A stretch of DNA of 64,000 nucleotides from Fluoribacter gormanii (GCF_900156395.1 NZ_FTNL01000005.1:1-64000); one strand, 5' to 3'; counted from the stretch's first letter, positions 18,360 through 28,295 are shown. Notes: generated from the sequence alone by a model not told the origin. Translations and numbers: made by a program.

Positions 18360-19133
18360 TTATTTCATATTTCTCGATAAATGATTTGCAGAAGCTTGTA
18401 CTGTAGGCATAATCGTCATTTCTTCGATATCCACATGTTGCGGGCGAGTAATACAATACACGATCGCATCTGCTATATCGTCTGCTAATAAAGGTTGAAA
18501 ATCTTGATAAAATTCTCTTGCTTTTTGTTTATCATTCCATCGTACTTCACTAAATTCAGTTTCTACTGCGCCAGGAGCAATTTCTGTAACTCGAACCGGA
18601 CTACCTAACATATCCAATCTCATTGATTTTGAAAGAGCATGTACTGCATGTTTCGTTGCACAATAAACATTACCATTTGGATAACATTCATGTCCGGCCA
18701 CCGAACTGATATTTACTACATGACCACGACCTCGCTCTAACATACCAGGAATCAAAGCGCGGCTTACATAAAGTAGACCTTTAATATTGGTATCAATCAT
18801 GATATCCCAATGCTCTTCAATTCCCTTTTGCAATGGTAAAGTATCTAAAGCCAATCCGGCATTGTTAATTAATACATCAATAGATTGCCATTGACCCGGC
18901 AAAGAACCCAATTGCTTTTTGACTTGCTCATGATCACATACATCTAAAGGTAAAACGTAATGTTCCTCTCCATAAAGTTGAGTCAGCTCTTTTGCTAAGG
19001 CTTCGAGACGTTCGACTCGTCGAGCACAGAGTATTAACCGAGCTCCATGTTGCGCACACAATCGAGCACAAGCCTGACCAATTCCACTGGAAGCCCCTGT
19101 AACTAAAATAATTCTATTGGTTAAATCACCCAT
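18360..19133 (-). CDS. SDR-family NADP-dependent oxidoreductase (YdfG-like)
   Basis: A 257-residue classical short-chain dehydrogenase. The nucleotide-binding motif TGASSGIG is at 12-19, NNAG at 90-93, the catalytic Ser around 143 and Tyr157-x3-Lys161 in VYCATKHAV. The closest recognisable group is the YdfG/3-hydroxy acid (serine) dehydrogenase type, judged by the C-terminal motif EVRWNDKQKA and IADAIVYCITRPQHVDIEEMTI-like ending. The substrate cannot be fixed from sequence. Single gene on the minus strand. Confidence 0.9.
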   Translation of the reverse strand: MGDLTNRIILVTGASSGIGQACARLCAQHGARLILCARRVERLEALAKELTQLYGEEHYVLPLDVCDHEQVKKQLGSLPGQWQSIDVLINNAGLALDTLPLQKGIEEHWDIMIDTNIKGLLYVSRALIPGMLERGRGHVVNISSVAGHECYPNGNVYCATKHAVHALSKSMRLDMLGSPVRVTEIAPGAVETEFSEVRWNDKQKAREFYQDFQPLLADDIADAIVYCITRPQHVDIEEMTIMPTVQASANHLSRNMK

Positions 19134-19364
19134 CTCATGCCTCTTATTTTTTACAATCGTGAAATTTTACTGTTTATTAGGGTATGTTGACAATTCATCT
19201 TCTCACCTAAAAACTTGCTTCTGTCTCTTAATTTCAAGTTGAACATCTTGTGGAAGAGTCAGATTTGAGTTCAGGTTGAGTTAAATGGCTTTTCAATGAG
19301 TAGTGCACAAGAAGCAAATATTTGATGGGAGGACTATAAGTTAAGATATGAGTGCTCGCAATGC

Positions 19365-19997
19365 TCAGATTTTTTTCAATAATTGCATCACTTCATCATC
19401 AGTTGTTTGTGAAAAATCATTATACCACATCCCTACAGCATAAAAATTAACCGGGCGCATTGGGCAAATAATTTCGTCAACTAAAGGGGCGATTTCATCA
19501 CAGGTCGAGCGTGCAGCAACTGGAACTGTAACGATAATTTTTGCTGGATTTTGCTTTTTCAATGCAGCAATTGCCGCGCGCATTGTATAGCCCGTCGCGA
19601 TACCATCATCTACAAGAATTACAGTTTTTCCTGGTAACATCGGGAACGGTTTCTTACCACGATAAGCCAATTCGCGGCGTGATAACTCTTCTTGTTCGGA
19701 CTTGTGAATTTTATTAATCGCTTCTTTTGATATATGCAGGGAATTGACTATTTCTTCGTTAAAAACAGTTATTCCTCCAGAAGCAATAGCGCCCATAGCC
19801 AACTCTTCATGTCCAGGAACGCCGAGCTTACGAACAATAAAAATATCAAGTGGGAGCGAGAGCTTACTCGCAATTTCATAGGCCACAGGGACACCGCCTC
19901 GAGGCAATGCCAATACGATTACATCCGTCCGCTTCTCGTAATCTTTAAGTAAATCCGTTAGAACACGGCCTGCTTGATATCGATCATCGTAGTTCAT
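19365..19997 (-). CDS. Phosphoribosyltransferase-domain protein
   Basis: A 210-residue type I phosphoribosyltransferase fold. The PRPP-binding loop VILVDDGIATGYTMRAA is at about 125-141, after the N-terminal block VLALPRGGVPVAYEIA and the hood region RKLGVPGHEELAMGAIA. This is the widespread uncharacterised group often found as a stand-alone protein or fused to a dienelactone hydrolase-like domain; the base substrate is unknown. It is a single gene divergent from the aconitase gene. Confidence 0.88.
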   Translation of the reverse strand: MNYDDRYQAGRVLTDLLKDYEKRTDVIVLALPRGGVPVAYEIASKLSLPLDIFIVRKLGVPGHEELAMGAIASGGITVFNEEIVNSLHISKEAINKIHKSEQEELSRRELAYRGKKPFPMLPGKTVILVDDGIATGYTMRAAIAALKKQNPAKIIVTVPVAARSTCDEIAPLVDEIICPMRPVNFYAVGMWYNDFSQTTDDEVMQLLKKI

Positions 19998-20183
19998 TGC
20001 CCTAGTCTCCGAAACGCTCCATCACCTTGAAGTTTAGTCCATACTTTATAAAGTCGCAAAATGGGTACCACATCATCATTCTGACTTTTTTCTAACATAG
20101 AAATTCATACTTTGTTATATCAAATGTGTTGCGTTCATTGTGCTATATTTTAACAATTGGCTGTTCTCAAGGAGGATTTAGCA

Positions 20184-22130
20184 ATGAATGTAACGGAAAA
20201 AATCATCAAAACACATCTTCTAGAAGGAACAATGGAGCCAGGTAAGGAAATTGCCTTAAAAATTGATCAAACTCTGTGCCAAGATGCTACTGGTACCCTG
20301 GTCATGCTGGAATTGGAGGCTATTGGACTTGAACGCACCCAGGCTGAAATATCCGTACAATACGTAGATCACAATCTAATTCAAGAAGACAATAAAAACT
20401 CTGACGATCATCTTTTTCTTGCAAGTGCGGCAAGACGTTTTGGGTTTTATTTTAGCCGCCCAGGAAATGGAATCAGTCACGCAGTGCATATGCAAAATTT
20501 TGGAATACCGGGTAAAACACTAACTGGATCAGACAGCCATACCTGTGCTGCAGGCTCTCTGGGAATGATTGCCATCGGTTCAGGTGGGTTAGAAGTCGCG
20601 ATGGCTATAGCCGGCTATCCACTGTACATAAAAATGCCCAAAGTTATGGGTATTCATTTAATAGGTTCCTTACCTAAATGGGTCAGTGCAAAAGATGTTA
20701 TCCTGGAAATGCTGCGTCGTTATGATGTGAAAGGTGGGGTGGGCTACATTTTTGAATATTATGGAGAAGGATTAAAACACCTAAACGCCATGGATCGCCA
20801 TGTAATTGCCAATATGGGCGCTGAATTAGGAGCAACTACTACAGTATTTCCTTCAGATGAAATCACCAAAGAATTCTTACAAAGTCAAGGTCGTGAAAAA
20901 GACTGGATCGAATTAATTGCAGATCCCAAGACATCATATGATGAACATGCAGAAATCAATCTATCTAAATTGATACCGCTCATCGCAAAGCCTACAAGTC
21001 CTGGCAATGTAGTTCCAGTTGCCGAAATAGCAGGGGAAGAAGTCTATCAAACTTATATCGGTTCCTCAGCCAATCCAGGATATCGCGATTTTGCAATTGC
21101 AGCTGAAATAGTCAAGGGTCGCACCATTCATCCCAATGTATCCTTTGACATCAATCCAACTTCACGAACCATTTTAGAAGAGTTGGTACGCGATGGGTAT
21201 TTAGGGAGTCTTATTCACTCTGGGGCTCGCATTCATCAAGCAGGATGCAATGGATGTATTGGGATGGGACAAGCGCCTGCAACAGAAAAAAATAGCTTAC
21301 GAACCGTACCCAGAAATTTTCCTGGGCGCTCGGGAACAGATGAAGATAAGGTTTTTCTTTGTAGCCCAGAAACCGCAGCTGCGTCCGCTTTGACCGGCGT
21401 GATTACTGATCCCACAACTTTGGACATGCCCTATCCAGAAATAAAAATACCCAAGAAAAGGATATTAAATCCCTCCTGCTTTGAAGCACCTTTGCCTTTA
21501 GACGAAGCAAAAAAAGTAGAATTAGTCAAAGGCCCGAACATAGTCACTTTACCAGACTTTGAACCATTGCCACATTCATTAAAAATACCCGTGTTACTCA
21601 AAGTAGAAAATAATATTTCAACTGATGAAATCTCCCCTGCTGGCGCAAAGGCTCTTCCTTATCGAAGTAATATACCTAAAATTAGTGAATTTACTTTTGG
21701 TCATGTCGACCCGGATTATACGGAACGCAGCCAAAAACATAAGAAGGGCCATGTAATCGTAGGTGGAGAAAATTATGGCCAAGGCTCTAGCCGAGAGCAT
21801 GCAGCTTTAGCTCCTCGCTATTTAGGTCTGCGGGTAGTCATTGCAAAAAGTTTTGCGCGCATCCATTGGCAAAATCTGATCAATTTTGGCATTTTACCTT
21901 TGGTTTTTAAAAATTCTAAAGATTACGATTTAATCCATTTAGATGATGTTGTTGAAATCAAAAACTTGCCGGACATTCTGAACAAAGAGTCATTAAAAAT
22001 AAAAATTAATGAGAAAGAAATCGAGGTAGAACAAACCTTGTCCAAACGTCAAATCGAGCTGCTTATTGAGGGTGGATTAATTAATTGGGTGAAAAAAGAT
22101 CTAAAAAAGAAGAATAAAGCAAAAAATTGA
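20184..22130 (+). CDS. Aconitate hydratase family protein
   Basis: A 648-residue aconitase, interconverting citrate and isocitrate through a [4Fe-4S] cluster. The cluster cysteines are in GSDSHTCAAG and AGCNGCIGMG; the C-terminal swivel domain is shown by NISTDEISPAG and GGENYGQGSSREHAAL with the substrate-binding serine and arginine. At about 650 residues it is the short form, not the ~890-residue AcnA. Start chosen at 20184 because AAGGAGG at 20169-20175 is ideally spaced; an in-frame upstream start would bury that site. Homoaconitase or a related hydro-lyase activity cannot be excluded. Confidence 0.88.
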   Translation: MNVTEKIIKTHLLEGTMEPGKEIALKIDQTLCQDATGTLVMLELEAIGLERTQAEISVQYVDHNLIQEDNKNSDDHLFLASAARRFGFYFSRPGNGISHAVHMQNFGIPGKTLTGSDSHTCAAGSLGMIAIGSGGLEVAMAIAGYPLYIKMPKVMGIHLIGSLPKWVSAKDVILEMLRRYDVKGGVGYIFEYYGEGLKHLNAMDRHVIANMGAELGATTTVFPSDEITKEFLQSQGREKDWIELIADPKTSYDEHAEINLSKLIPLIAKPTSPGNVVPVAEIAGEEVYQTYIGSSANPGYRDFAIAAEIVKGRTIHPNVSFDINPTSRTILEELVRDGYLGSLIHSGARIHQAGCNGCIGMGQAPATEKNSLRTVPRNFPGRSGTDEDKVFLCSPETAAASALTGVITDPTTLDMPYPEIKIPKKRILNPSCFEAPLPLDEAKKVELVKGPNIVTLPDFEPLPHSLKIPVLLKVENNISTDEISPAGAKALPYRSNIPKISEFTFGHVDPDYTERSQKHKKGHVIVGGENYGQGSSREHAALAPRYLGLRVVIAKSFARIHWQNLINFGILPLVFKNSKDYDLIHLDDVVEIKNLPDILNKESLKIKINEKEIEVEQTLSKRQIELLIEGGLINWVKKDLKKKNKAKN

Positions 22131-22235
22131 TTTCATTTCAATGTCTTGGGTCAAAATGACCGGTGGTATCTTTTTTACAAAAAAGTTTTTTCACGATCAA
22201 TATTAGTAGCAATAATACATTTCACCCAAAATCCA

Positions 22236-22323
22236 TGTCATTCCCGCGCAGGCGGGAATCCATCTCTCAAACAAAGTCAGGAATTAATTTGATGGATAGA
22301 TTCCCGCCTGCGCGAGAAGGACA
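22236..22323. repeat. REP-like imperfect inverted repeat
   Basis: The left arm 22236-22264 (TGTCATTCCCGCGCAGGCGG..) and the right arm 22291-22323 are near-complementary over about 28 bp, and the left arm contains its own small hairpin (CCCGC-GCAG-GCGGG). It sits in the 308-bp spacer between the convergent aconitase and hydroquinone reductase genes; the rest of this spacer shows no gene. The composition contrasts with the AT-rich surroundings. The arms resemble common bacterial REP/BIME elements. Confidence 0.75.
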
Positions 22324-22438
22324 CTATATATAAACAAATGAAAGCCATATATAAAATTTTTCCATTAAAAACCCAATAAAGTGACAATACCTCCAGTCAA
22401 AATGACCCAACCTATGAGTATCATTGCAGGAACAGTAC

Positions 22439-23377
22439 TCATGAATCGAAGTTTAGTTTTGGTCCTAAAGGTACGATTTGAGTTGGGTTTATGGTTTTAT
22501 GACTAAAATAATAATGTTGCTTGATATGTAAAAAATTTACGGTGTCGCGCACCCCTGGGTGATGATACAGTCTTTCTAAATAAGGCTGTATCGCTTCATA
22601 GTCACTAATTCGCTGCTGATTGGTCTTGAAATGACTGTAATAGACCGCGTCAAAACGAATTAAGGTAGTAAACAAGCGCCAGTCAGCCTCGGTTAACTGC
22701 TCACCCAGTAAGTATTTTTGGTTACGTAAACGAGCATCAAGCTCATCTAGTAAAAGAAATAATTTGATGTATGCCTCTTCATAGGCCTCCTGAGTTGTCG
22801 CAAATCCACAACGATAAACTCCATTGTTAATGGCACTATAAATTCGATCATTCAGGGCATCAATTTCCACTCGAAGTGGTTCTGGGTAAAAATCCTGCTC
22901 ATCACCAGTTAGATGATTAAATGCATAATTAAGCTGACGAATAATTTCAGCTGACTCATTACTAACTATAGTTTTTTCTTTTCTATCCCATAAAACAGGA
23001 ACAGTTACCCTGCCGGTGTATTTGTTGTCAGCTTTAACATAAAGTTGATATAAGTAGTCCAACCCATAAAGACTATCTCCCGTAGCACCCATTTCTTTTT
23101 TAAACGCCCACCCCTTTTCAAGCATATGGGGATGCACTATAGAGACATCAATATAATCTTCCAGTTTTTTGAGTTTTCTAAAAATCAAAGTACGGTGCGC
23201 CCAGGGACAAGCAAGTGATACATACAAATGGTAACGTCCTTTTTCAGCAGGAAATCGAGCATGGGGATCATTACTAATCGCGGAATGAAATTGAGTGGGT
23301 TCTCGTTTGAACGCCCCTCCAGTTTTGGAGGTATCATACCAAACATCATGCCATTGACCATCAACGAGAAGTCCCAT
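22439..23377 (-). CDS. Glutathionyl-hydroquinone reductase (Xi-class GST)
   Basis: A 312-residue protein of the YqjG/PcpF/ECM4 family, which reduces glutathionyl-(hydro)quinones with GSH. The thioredoxin-like N-domain carries the Xi-class catalytic Cys57 in SLACPWAHRT, with VPVLWDRKEKTIVSNESAEI for glutathione binding, and the all-helical C-domain includes the family motifs around GVYRCGFATTQEAYEEA and LTEADWRLFTTLIRFDAVYY. Full length. Convergent with the aconitase gene. Confidence 0.93.
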   Translation of the reverse strand: MGLLVDGQWHDVWYDTSKTGGAFKREPTQFHSAISNDPHARFPAEKGRYHLYVSLACPWAHRTLIFRKLKKLEDYIDVSIVHPHMLEKGWAFKKEMGATGDSLYGLDYLYQLYVKADNKYTGRVTVPVLWDRKEKTIVSNESAEIIRQLNYAFNHLTGDEQDFYPEPLRVEIDALNDRIYSAINNGVYRCGFATTQEAYEEAYIKLFLLLDELDARLRNQKYLLGEQLTEADWRLFTTLIRFDAVYYSHFKTNQQRISDYEAIQPYLERLYHHPGVRDTVNFLHIKQHYYFSHKTINPTQIVPLGPKLNFDS

Positions 23378-23550
23378 GCTTTTTTCCTTATGAATTCATT
23401 ATAGTAACACTACACAATCAGTTTATATCAGGACAACTGCTTTTTTAGCAATCATAGATTAATATTGATACCGATATCAGAAAATAATAGCACAGGAATT
23501 ATTCAATTAATTCTTACCTTTTATCAGGATAACTCTGCTGTTGTCATGTT

Positions 23551-24546
23551 ATGATGCATTACTCAAATCATTTTGATCCATTAATGAATAGAAAAATAAT
23601 ATGCGTTGGCGGCATAAGCATTGATCGAAAATTAACATCAATTCATAAATTGCAATTGGGGACATCTAACCCCGTTTCATCGATATCAACATTTGGCGGT
23701 GTTGCTCATAATGTAGCCAAAAATCTTGCATTATTGACTAACAATGTGCATATCTACAGCGTGGTAGGCCAAGATAACAATGGATTAGAGGCCATTGCTA
23801 ATTTAAAAAGCATGAATGTCGGAATCGAAAATATTCTCACAATTCATGGTAAACCCACAGCTCATTATGATGTTCTTCTCGATGAAGAAGGAGAACTATT
23901 TCTTGCTTTAGCGGACATGGAAATTTTTGACCATGTCCCATTAGATCAATTCACGCAATCTTGGTGTGAATGGAATAATGAAGAGATTGTTTTTCTGGAT
24001 ACCAATTTACCCCATGCAATCATTGAATATGCAATGCAAATAGCACGCACCCAAAATATCAAGCTATGCATTGATCCTGTTTCTGTAATCAAAGCCCAAA
24101 AATTGCCTCCCTGTCTGGATAATCTTTTTCTGTTGAAACCAGATCGTTTCGAGGCAGAAGTATTGACTCAATCCCATATTCATTCAGTATCTGATTGCAT
24201 CAAAGCTGGACAATTGTTGTTAGATAAAGGCGTTAGGAATTGCATCATCAGTTTGGGAAAAGCCGGATATGTGATTGTTAACGAAACCGTCCAAAAACAT
24301 GTTCCAGCATTTTTTATCGATCCAATAGTCGATGTCAGTGGAGCTGGTGATGCCTTTATTGCAGGGATCCTCTATGAGTTGAAACAGAACAAACCAATTA
24401 TTGATGCCTGTCAAACAGGGGCAGCAATGGCCGCCTTAACCGTACAATCCTGTCACACTGTAAATGAGCAGATAAATTATGAAGCATTAAGAACTATTCA
24501 GTTAAACCATTCAATAAGAGAAATACATCATGAAGCAATTTTTTGA
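23551..24546 (+). CDS. psuK: PfkB-family carbohydrate kinase, likely pseudouridine kinase
   Basis: A 331-residue ribokinase-fold enzyme. The N-terminal GG motif (FGGVAHNVAKNLA) and the C-terminal PfkB signature DVSGAGDAFIAG, with the catalytic Asp, are clear. PfkB kinases have varied substrates, but the gene overlaps psuG by 17 bp, and this pair phosphorylates pseudouridine and then cleaves it to uracil and ribose 5-phosphate. The start is uncertain: a second in-frame ATG at 23584 precedes the conserved domain closely, and neither has a strong ribosome site. Confidence 0.88.
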   Translation: MMHYSNHFDPLMNRKIICVGGISIDRKLTSIHKLQLGTSNPVSSISTFGGVAHNVAKNLALLTNNVHIYSVVGQDNNGLEAIANLKSMNVGIENILTIHGKPTAHYDVLLDEEGELFLALADMEIFDHVPLDQFTQSWCEWNNEEIVFLDTNLPHAIIEYAMQIARTQNIKLCIDPVSVIKAQKLPPCLDNLFLLKPDRFEAEVLTQSHIHSVSDCIKAGQLLLDKGVRNCIISLGKAGYVIVNETVQKHVPAFFIDPIVDVSGAGDAFIAGILYELKQNKPIIDACQTGAAMAALTVQSCHTVNEQINYEALRTIQLNHSIREIHHEAIF

Positions 24547-25447
24547 ATACTCCCCAGAAGTAAAATCAGCACTCGAGCATAAAAAGCCGATACTGGCATT
24601 AGAGTCGACGATTATTTCCCATGGCATGCCTTATCCTGATAATTATGAAACCGCGCAAGCAGTGGAGCAGATTGTACGTGAACACGATGTCACACCCGCA
24701 ACCATTGCGGTGATTGATGGGAAAATCAAAATTGGTTTAACAGCAAGTGAATTGCAGCAATTTGCAAACAATACAGAGGTTTTGAAAGCAAGCCGGCGCG
24801 ATTTACCTTTTATGGTGGTCAATAGACATTCTGCCGGAACAACTGTTGCTGCAACCTTATTTTGTGCTGCCAAAGCAGGCATTAAATTATTCGCTACTGG
24901 AGGGATTGGAGGGGTCCATCGAGGTGATGCACAGGATATTTCCGCTGATCTCATTGAAATTTCCAGAACACCCATTGCTGTGATTTGTGCAGGTGCAAAA
25001 GCCATACTTGACCTGCCGCGTACTTTGGAATTTTTAGAAATGATGAGTGTACCTGTCATCGGATATCGCACCCAAGTATTACCTGCGTTTTATACAGACT
25101 CAACCCATTATCCTTTGTCAACCTGGGTAGAAGATGTACCAAATCTTGCTCATATATTAACTGCTCATTGGGATATAGGTATGTCTTCAGGGGTTTTAAT
25201 CACCAACCCAATTCCTGCGGAGTTTAATATTCCACACGAGGTGATTGAGCCAGTAATTATGAATGCCATACAAAAAGCTGAGCAAAATAATATTTCAGGA
25301 AAAGCATTAACACCATTTCTCTTAGCTGAAGTAGCTCAGCTCACACAAGGCAAAAGTTTGCTTGCCAATATTGCGTTAATTAAAAACAATGCATGCCTGG
25401 GTGCAGAACTTGCACGCATTATTTATTCGGGAAGGAATGTGGAATGA
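24530..25447 (+). CDS. psuG: Pseudouridine-5'-phosphate glycosidase
   Basis: A 305-residue PsuG, which breaks the C-C glycosidic bond of pseudouridine 5'-phosphate. Conserved blocks are ALESTIISHGMPYP, the catalytic Lys region ASRRDLPFM, ATGGIGGVHRGD and ICAGAKAILDLPRTLEFLE, and the end region around NPIPAEFNIP. Length is normal. Overlap with psuK indicates a two-gene operon for recycling pseudouridine, possibly derived from degraded host or own RNA. Confidence 0.95.
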   Translation: MKQFFEYSPEVKSALEHKKPILALESTIISHGMPYPDNYETAQAVEQIVREHDVTPATIAVIDGKIKIGLTASELQQFANNTEVLKASRRDLPFMVVNRHSAGTTVAATLFCAAKAGIKLFATGGIGGVHRGDAQDISADLIEISRTPIAVICAGAKAILDLPRTLEFLEMMSVPVIGYRTQVLPAFYTDSTHYPLSTWVEDVPNLAHILTAHWDIGMSSGVLITNPIPAEFNIPHEVIEPVIMNAIQKAEQNNISGKALTPFLLAEVAQLTQGKSLLANIALIKNNACLGAELARIIYSGRNVE

Positions 25448-25475
25448 CTATTCACGAAACTAACATCTGAATTGT

Positions 25476-25540
25476 AACCCGGGTGAGCGCAGCGGAACCT
25501 GGGATTTGAGAATCAGTTTTTCCCTGGTTTCGCTGCATTC
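25476..25540. repeat. Dispersed imperfect palindrome, copy 1
   Basis: Arms 25485-25503 (GAGCGCAGCGGAACCTGGG) and 25522-25540 pair with three mismatches over 19 bp. Related copies lie at 38052-38104 (sharing GCGGAACCTGGGAT) and at 40021-40069. It occupies the spacer between the convergent psuG and dioxygenase genes. Confidence 0.7.
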
Positions 25541-25555
25541 ATATCATTTAGTACA

Positions 25556-26806
25556 TTAATTCATAGTGCGTTCGACCATACAAGCACCAATCGTATCGCT
25601 TGTTCGTTCTTTGGCCACTAAAACCCCTTTTTCAGATGCATAATTCATATCTAGAGGATTACATATCATAGCTCGAACCAATCGTGCCCCCTTCCCAGGC
25701 ATCCCCGCATGCATTACTTTTTTATTATCGATAAGCAATACATCCCCTTTTTTCCACAAGCAAGATGAATAATAGTTTCGCATGAGTTGTGCGAGATCTT
25801 TAACCTCTTTGTCGCTAAAGCAACTTCCCACTTTCGCTGTCTTTGCTGGTAAGCATTTGCTTTTTCTACTCGCTTTAAAATTAGACAATTTTGTCCGTAC
25901 AATCTTATATGCGTTTTTGGGTGAATTAAAAAAGGAAATACATCCAATGGCGAGTAATTCGACTAAATTGAACATTGAAGTTGGCAAGCGCCAAAAAAAT
26001 CGATGCCAAAACCAAACCGGTCCTTTATAGTCATCCATAAAACACTTTCGCAGTTCATAATTAAGTGTAGGTAGCTCAAACATATTGATTTGCAATGCCT
26101 TTTCTTGAGTAAGAGGATGCTCCCATACACTCGGTTTATACATATATACAAACTGCTCCTCTCCCTCGCCAACAATAGGGAGATTGAATTTTTGGCATAT
26201 TATTTTTACTGCATCGTGAGTAATTTGATATCGTTCAGCAATTTCGGCAACAGACCATTTGCAAACAAAAAAGGAATTATTTTCTAGTTTTTGTTTCAAG
26301 TCATCATGCAAATGACTGTAGATTTTTTGTGTATTAATTAAACCGGTTTCACCACCTAATTCTGATGGTTGAAAACAACAAAAACAAAGATAACTCGGAA
26401 CATCAGTAGAATAATAATTTTCAGAATGAAAACCACCTAAATACAATGTTCCGCCAGTTTTATAAACAGAATTAGTGTGTAGAACAAATTGGAGATTATC
26501 AACATGAACTCGACCATTTTCAGACATAAACGCTTCACTGATACCGCGAAATTCCGGGATACTCAAAACAACCTTTTCGAATTGTTCGTCTGTATTGATG
26601 TCAAAGCCTCTTAAAAGAACCGCTCCATAATGAGCCATATCTTCAATAATTTGACGGGAATTGGATATAAGAAACTGCTGCAAAAACTCAATGTCTGTAG
26701 CGTTATTTGCCTCAATAACCAGAGGCATTTCATGTTCTTCAGATAAGATGAGTCGCTCATCTTGCTGGAGAAATCGTGTAACTACTCCTTGATATTCCGT
26801 GCGCAT
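25556..26806 (-). CDS. TauD/TfdA-family Fe(II)/2-oxoglutarate dioxygenase
   Basis: A 416-residue protein of the TauD/clavaminate-synthase-like superfamily. The iron triad appears as His-x-Glu in GGFHSENYYS and a distal His in NKKVMHAGMPGKGARLVRAM, the following Arg being the 2-oxoglutarate ligand. Between them is an extra segment of roughly 100 residues with a hydrophobic stretch (LVELLAIGCISFF) and a basic Ser/Lys-rich part, not typical of TauD. The ATG at 26806 starts the conserved part; an earlier in-frame start adds a hydrophobic leader that I consider less likely. Substrate unknown. Confidence 0.82.
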   Translation of the reverse strand: MRTEYQGVVTRFLQQDERLILSEEHEMPLVIEANNATDIEFLQQFLISNSRQIIEDMAHYGAVLLRGFDINTDEQFEKVVLSIPEFRGISEAFMSENGRVHVDNLQFVLHTNSVYKTGGTLYLGGFHSENYYSTDVPSYLCFCCFQPSELGGETGLINTQKIYSHLHDDLKQKLENNSFFVCKWSVAEIAERYQITHDAVKIICQKFNLPIVGEGEEQFVYMYKPSVWEHPLTQEKALQINMFELPTLNYELRKCFMDDYKGPVWFWHRFFWRLPTSMFNLVELLAIGCISFFNSPKNAYKIVRTKLSNFKASRKSKCLPAKTAKVGSCFSDKEVKDLAQLMRNYYSSCLWKKGDVLLIDNKKVMHAGMPGKGARLVRAMICNPLDMNYASEKGVLVAKERTSDTIGACMVERTMN

Positions 26807-26976
26807 CCCTATAATTTCCTTATAAAATGACCATAAAACTATAACATAAAAAAACGTGCGAAGATAAATGCAGCCTATTTGGAACAATTCTTCATTTGAA
26901 GTTTAATTATTGCGAATCATGATTAATCAATAAGTAATTGATGCACTTTTTCCCCTCTGAGGGGAAAAGGAGTTCT

Positions 26977-28086
26977 TCAGGTTAGAATGTTTGTGGAGAG
27001 TGTTATTGCTAATTTGAACTCTTGGTCCTCATAAAAAGCTGGCCAAGCTTTAATAAATAGCAGTAAATTTTTATTAGGAACAAGATACTTACCTCTAATA
27101 TTCAGCTGAGTCATTGGATCAGGAATTGGAATTGTATTACTCACCGTAGGCAGATCAAGTTGTTTCTTTTTTACCCATATTTCTATGGAGGTTTTCTCAT
27201 AGGAATGCCCACTCGGACTTAAAACAGGATCGTTCATTGTTTCAGAAAGTATTGGATCTTTAATATCCTCATCAACTTTCTGTAATTTAGTCCAATATTC
27301 TTCAGGCTTCAAAGAAGTTGCAGAAATATAGTTAATAATTGTTTTGAGCTTAATATTTGGATAAAAATCAGTTCCTTCTTTCAAATCAGGATATTTTTCC
27401 AATAAAGAGTCACGCTCATAGGAAATACCATCACTAACTCGTGTCACTGGGTCTTTCATTACCTTCATCTGCCCCGTCTTTAATATCGTAATCGGGCAAG
27501 TTAGTGCAATAATTATTCCTTCTGGTAAAGTAACTACTGTGGATTCCAATTTTGAATCCAAAACTTCTTGTTTGGGTTTTGGTGCATCAATATGGTAACT
27601 TGTGTAACCTTTTAATTTTGTTTGTTGCCCGGCTTTCGGATTAATTCTATTTTCTACATAATATCCATTCTCAGAGAGAATTTTTAATAATCCAGGAAGA
27701 TGAGGTTTTGCTTTTTCGTCCGTCATATCGATAAAACCACCCACTGAATCAACAACGGCAAGAAACATATCGCTCTCGGGAAGAAAATTATTTACAATCC
27801 ATCCTTCATGATTTGATAACATATAGCGCTGAGGGGCATTAATTACCCATAGAGATAATTGTTTATCCCAGCTAAGCGATTGAACTGTAAGCAAACCTTC
27901 TACTCGGCTATCACGGATTAGCCATAGCTTATCGCCATTTTGTTGTAACTTGGTGAGCATTGAGAAATCAGGCTGAATCTTTAGCCATTCAACCTTAGAG
28001 ATAAGCATTTTATTGGTTTCATCAGGTTCCATTTTACCGTAGATAAAAATATCCGCATCGTTACTTGCTTCGATCTTTAGCTCCAT
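26977..28086 (-). CDS. Tandem U-box protein, candidate effector E3 ubiquitin ligase
   Basis: A 369-residue protein with two U-box-like segments. The second (about 276-348) is canonical: KDPILSETMNDPVLSPSGHSYEK, then YLVPNKNLLLFIKAW. The first (about 195-253) is divergent but keeps CPIT, MKDPVTRVSDGISYER and a YPNIKLKTIINYI end. U-boxes recruit E2 ubiquitin-conjugating enzymes; bacteria have them mainly as host-targeted effectors, and the two-U-box Legionella protein LubX is the obvious analogue. The N-terminal ~185 residues match nothing I know. GAGGAGG precedes the ATG. No signal peptide; it would need Dot/Icm export. Confidence 0.82.
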   Translation of the reverse strand: MELKIEASNDADIFIYGKMEPDETNKMLISKVEWLKIQPDFSMLTKLQQNGDKLWLIRDSRVEGLLTVQSLSWDKQLSLWVINAPQRYMLSNHEGWIVNNFLPESDMFLAVVDSVGGFIDMTDEKAKPHLPGLLKILSENGYYVENRINPKAGQQTKLKGYTSYHIDAPKPKQEVLDSKLESTVVTLPEGIIIALTCPITILKTGQMKVMKDPVTRVSDGISYERDSLLEKYPDLKEGTDFYPNIKLKTIINYISATSLKPEEYWTKLQKVDEDIKDPILSETMNDPVLSPSGHSYEKTSIEIWVKKKQLDLPTVSNTIPIPDPMTQLNIRGKYLVPNKNLLLFIKAWPAFYEDQEFKLAITLSTNILT

Positions 28087-28295
28087 TGTTCCTCCTCATT
28101 ATCAAGTTGAGTCATAATCTTTAAACTGGCACAGGATGTATTTTCGAATAAAAGACTACACTTTAATCTAGGGCGCAATTTCAACTTTTTTGATCAACAT
28201 TTATAAACATTAACAAGATAGACTATAGAATAAAAAATGAATGAGCATTCTCTGTCGTAGAGAAAAAAATGCAGTTCATATTAAACATTTATTAC

